From assembly GCA_035295125.1 (NCBI GenBank), contig DATGJP010000112.1, positions 161,856-225,855 of the forward strand: 64,000 bases of DNA, in the 5' to 3' direction. This document shows positions 61,804 to 64,000 of this stretch, piece by piece; position 1 is the stretch's first letter; each line of letters starts with the position of its first letter. Made by a program: the position numbers and the translations under genes. The notes under the pieces were generated by a model that saw only the letters and a list, made by a program, of their open reading frames with translations, did not search any database and was not told where the DNA came from. The DNA is from JAICMB01 sp035295125. Its GTDB lineage: Bacteria > Acidobacteriota > Terriglobia > Bryobacterales > Bryobacteraceae.

Positions 61804-63732
61804 ATGCACTCTGAGACCGCAGCTCAAAGCGAACCGAACGGCGTGCCGGAAGAGTCGATTCGCGCCGAGTTGCAGAAAATTCTCGCCAGCCCGGGCTTTG
61901 CGAACTCGGAGCGTCTGAGCCGGTTTTTGCGATACGCCGTGGAGGAGACCATGGCGGGCCAGGGCGACAAACTTAAGGAATCGCTAATCGGCACGGAAGT
62001 ATTCGGACGCAAGCCGACGTATGATCCGCGCACCGATGCTGTTGTCCGGATCGAAGCGGTAAAGCTGCGCGCTCGTCTAAAGGATTACTACGCGTCCGCA
62101 GGGCAGGAAGATGAAGTCATTATCGACGTCCCAAAGGGCGCATATGTCGCGGCCTTCCGGGCACGCGAGGTTGAAGCGCCACCTCCCCCTCCGCCACCGG
62201 CGGTGATCGCCGAGGCACCGACTCCGGTTCCGGTTGCCCGCGACCAGGGCTTACCCAAGCGCCACCTGGTCGTCGCGGCCCTGATCATCGTGGTAATCGC
62301 CGTGGCAGTGTATTTTGCCGGCCGCCGCAAAGTGATGGGGAATGCGAGTCGCGTTGCCGAGCTTTCCTCGGTCGCCGTGCTGCCGTTCGCTGACCTGAGT
62401 CCGCAGAGAGATCAGGAATACTTCTGCGATGGCATGACTGACGAGATCATCGACGCGCTGACGAAGCTCAGTGGATTGCGTGTCGTCGCACGGACTTCAT
62501 CGTTTGCGTTTCGAGGCAAGCAGCAGGACGTGCGCGAAATCGGCCGGAAACTGAATGTCGGCGCCGTGCTGGAGGGCAGCGTTCGGAAGTCCGGCGACAA
62601 GCTTCGAATCACGGCGCAACTCGTGAGTGTCGCCGATGGCTATCATTTGTGGTCGGAGACTTACGAGGCCGAAGGCAAGGATGTGTTCGCCGTTCAGGAC
62701 GAGATCTCACGTGCGATTGTCGGAGTCCTGCAAGTGAAGCTGGCGCGGGCTCCTTCGAAGGCGGCAGCGGTACCCGAGGATTTCGAAACCTACGACCTGT
62801 ACCTGAAGGGCCGCTACCACTGGGGGCGCTGGCGGGCGGAAGGCGCCGAAAAAGCGATCCAGTTTTTCGAGCAGGCGATAGCGCGCGATCCGAAATATGC
62901 GGCCGCATGGTCGGGTCTCGCGGATGCGTATTGCTGGATGGGATTCTTCGCGGCGAAGGCCCCGAATGAAGCCATGCCCAAAGCCAAGGCCGCGGCCGAG
63001 AAGGCCATCGCGCTGGACGATAGTCTCGCCGCCGCGCACACCTCCCTGGGGTTTGTAAAGGCGCTTTACGATTGGGATTGGCCGGCCGCCGAGCATGAAT
63101 TCACTCGCGCCATCGAGTTGAATCCTGGCTCGGCCGAGGCGCACTTCGGCTACGGAATCACTTACCTCGCGCCGATGAACCGGGTCAGCGAGTGCTTGCG
63201 GGAAATGAAGCTGGCACGGGAACTCGACCCGCTCTCACTGCCGACGATTACTTATCTCGGCATCGCCTACGGTTTGGCGGGCCAGCCCCAAATCGCGATC
63301 GAGCAGTATAAGACCGCAATCGATCTCGACCCGGATTTTGCCGAAGCGCACCTCAACCTTGCGCTCGCGTATGTGCGCCAGAATCCAACGGCTGCGTTCA
63401 AGGAACTGCAGGCGGCCCGAAACACGACACCGGAGAGCCGGCTCGATCTGACCTATGCGCAGGTCTACGCCGAACTCGGCAAGCGCGCGGAAGCTCTGAA
63501 GATCGTGTCCAAATGGGAACAGCTCGCGGGCGTGGTTTACTTCCGCCCGCTCTCGGTCGCAACGGTATACTCGTTCCTCGGCGATAAGGAGAAGACTTTG
63601 TACTGGCTCGACCGCGCCTATACCGAGCGCGACGGGTTGCTGGCGTACCTGGGAGCGGGGAATCCGTTCAGCCTGGTCCGAACCGACCCCCGTTTTATTC
63701 AGCTATACAAGCGGCTCGGGTTACCGCAGTAG
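61804..63732 (+). CDS. Membrane protein with TolB/FlgO-like and TPR domains
   Basis: 642 residues. An N-terminal cytoplasmic block typical of acidobacterial proteins (IRAELQKILASPGFANSERLSRFLRY, then RTDAVVRIEAVKLRARLKDYY) is followed by a proline-rich linker and one membrane helix near residue 156-178 (HLVVAALIIVVIAVAVYFAG). A FlgO/TolB-N-like domain follows, SVAVLPFADLSPQRDQEYFCDGMTDEIIDALTKL to AVQDEISRAIV, then several TPRs from about residue 340 (AIQFFEQAIARDPKYAAAWSGLADAY). Similar proteins are often called adenylate cyclases, but no cyclase domain is present. It probably acts as a scaffold or regulator. A repeat cluster follows. Confidence 0.82.
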   Translation: MHSETAAQSEPNGVPEESIRAELQKILASPGFANSERLSRFLRYAVEETMAGQGDKLKESLIGTEVFGRKPTYDPRTDAVVRIEAVKLRARLKDYYASAGQEDEVIIDVPKGAYVAAFRAREVEAPPPPPPPAVIAEAPTPVPVARDQGLPKRHLVVAALIIVVIAVAVYFAGRRKVMGNASRVAELSSVAVLPFADLSPQRDQEYFCDGMTDEIIDALTKLSGLRVVARTSSFAFRGKQQDVREIGRKLNVGAVLEGSVRKSGDKLRITAQLVSVADGYHLWSETYEAEGKDVFAVQDEISRAIVGVLQVKLARAPSKAAAVPEDFETYDLYLKGRYHWGRWRAEGAEKAIQFFEQAIARDPKYAAAWSGLADAYCWMGFFAAKAPNEAMPKAKAAAEKAIALDDSLAAAHTSLGFVKALYDWDWPAAEHEFTRAIELNPGSAEAHFGYGITYLAPMNRVSECLREMKLARELDPLSLPTITYLGIAYGLAGQPQIAIEQYKTAIDLDPDFAEAHLNLALAYVRQNPTAAFKELQAARNTTPESRLDLTYAQVYAELGKRAEALKIVSKWEQLAGVVYFRPLSVATVYSFLGDKEKTLYWLDRAYTERDGLLAYLGAGNPFSLVRTDPRFIQLYKRLGLPQ

Positions 63733-63875
63733 TGTGGAAGGGTGGCACAGGCGGTTTCGCCTTTGGAGACACAGGCGATCTCGCACGTTCGGCAGAAGTC
63801 ACACACCGTTCAATCCGGAGTAGCGCCGGATTTCCCTGTGCTTGCTCACACCCATGGGCGGGCGGGTTAACAACC
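63733..63875. repeat. Dispersed repeat, copy D (inverted core)
   Basis: AGGCG-GTTT-CGCCT at 63749-63762 is the core in the reverse orientation. GGCGGGTT-AAC-AACCCGCC at 63851-63869 is the same hairpin as at 23518-23536. AATCCGGAGTAGCGCCGGATTTCC near 63811 also folds. The whole follows the stop of the TPR gene and could terminate it. Confidence 0.7.
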
Positions 63876-63952
63876 CGCCGCTGGAGTTTGGCCCTTTTTG
63901 ACGTATTCTCGGCTAAGCATTGCAGTACAGTAGGGCACTGGAAAGAGAGGGC

Positions 63953-64000
63953 TTGAATTTCTGCGGCTTCGTGGTCGACAGTGCCTGTGATGCGAAGTCG
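63953..64000 (+). CDS. Possible start of a gene running out of the window
   Basis: A TTG at 63953, preceded by GAAAGAGAGGG, opens a frame without stops to the window end (16 codons). No family can be recognised in so short a piece, and the call rests only on the ribosome-binding-like sequence and its position after the repeat cluster. Confidence 0.25.
   Translation, partial: MNFCGFVVDSACDAKS

Noticed and set aside
63743..63760. TGGCAC followed by TTTCGC, like a sigma-54 promoter
   Set aside because: Spacing and the second element do not fit (TTGC expected), and the bases belong to the repeat hairpin core.
63732..63956. Short frame at the end of the window translating the repeat cluster
   Set aside because: Its residues (GGTGGFAF) are just the translated hairpin repeat, and the same kind of frame appears at every repeat copy.

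Overview
The window looks like chromosomal DNA of an acidobacterium close to Candidatus Solibacter / Bryobacterales. Several lineage signatures point the same way: a giant secreted protein ending in the Solibacter-type C-terminal domain (53172-56555), two VWFA-related acidobacterial proteins, HAF-repeat and PEP-CTERM-like secreted proteins, an ECF sigma factor beside a large Ser/Thr kinase, a protein with the TolB/FlgO-like plus TPR architecture, and many scattered hairpins with a core of the form CAGGCG-AAAC-CGCCTG. Base composition is high-GC throughout. I see no rRNA, tRNA, insertion sequence, prophage, CRISPR array or plasmid signature. The assignment to a lineage is inference from these families, not from a marker gene.

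Layout. 1-3447: the 3' end of malQ, a DUF4139 envelope protein and a short homoserine dehydrogenase. 3585-5908: a VWFA protein divergent from an FAA-hydrolase-family enzyme. 5921-9454: dnaG and rpoD. 9445-14121 (minus): a tight operon sthA, ROK kinase, FAD-disulfide oxidoreductase, phosphoesterase, nadD, with an NAD(P) theme. 14466-19621: an OmpL-type porin, two uncertain small genes, a one-piece SecDF and a small protein. 19604-21474: MarR regulator divergent from a membrane protein across a perfect palindrome, then a PilZ gene without an ordinary start codon. 21596-27479: an Omp85-like protein, a DUF4390-like protein, an NtrY-like kinase, a VWFA protein and an NtrC-type regulator. 27545-31566: a TPR protein, a glycosyltransferase-GNAT fusion and a DUF465 protein. 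31738-34665: a HAF-repeat PEP-CTERM protein, a zinc-finger/SpoIIE phosphatase fusion and an outer-membrane protein. 34817-41080: GT39, a PQQ-like propeller, pterin dehydratase, a beta-lactamase-fold/NamZ fusion and an AT-hook mini-protein. 41249-45853 (minus): two transporters, an MmcQ/YjbR protein and a frameshifted HAF-repeat gene. 46165-51105: a signalling block of two ECF sigma factors, a kinase/PEGA/SUMF1/hydrolase fusion and an anti-sigma-like protein with a terminal CxxCH. 51106-63732: ROK protein, DinB, the giant repeat protein, a LolD-like ATPase, ClpC, a GH2 hydrolase and a TPR protein.

The window is mostly ordinary chromosome rather than an accessory island. What stands out is the number of domain fusions: DksA-type zinc finger with SpoIIE phosphatase, kinase with SUMF1 and esterase, GT4 with RimI-like GNAT, AmiE-like with NamZ, and a helix-hairpin-helix-like insert in SecF. 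The other notable feature is a family of dispersed palindromic repeats that fill nearly every larger gap. Regulation is dense: a MarR operator, a two-component system with a VWFA partner, two ECF modules, a PilZ protein and a phosphatase. I found no clearly new defence or mobile system. The most system-like candidates are the 46165-51105 signalling block and the 21596-27479 envelope two-component cluster.
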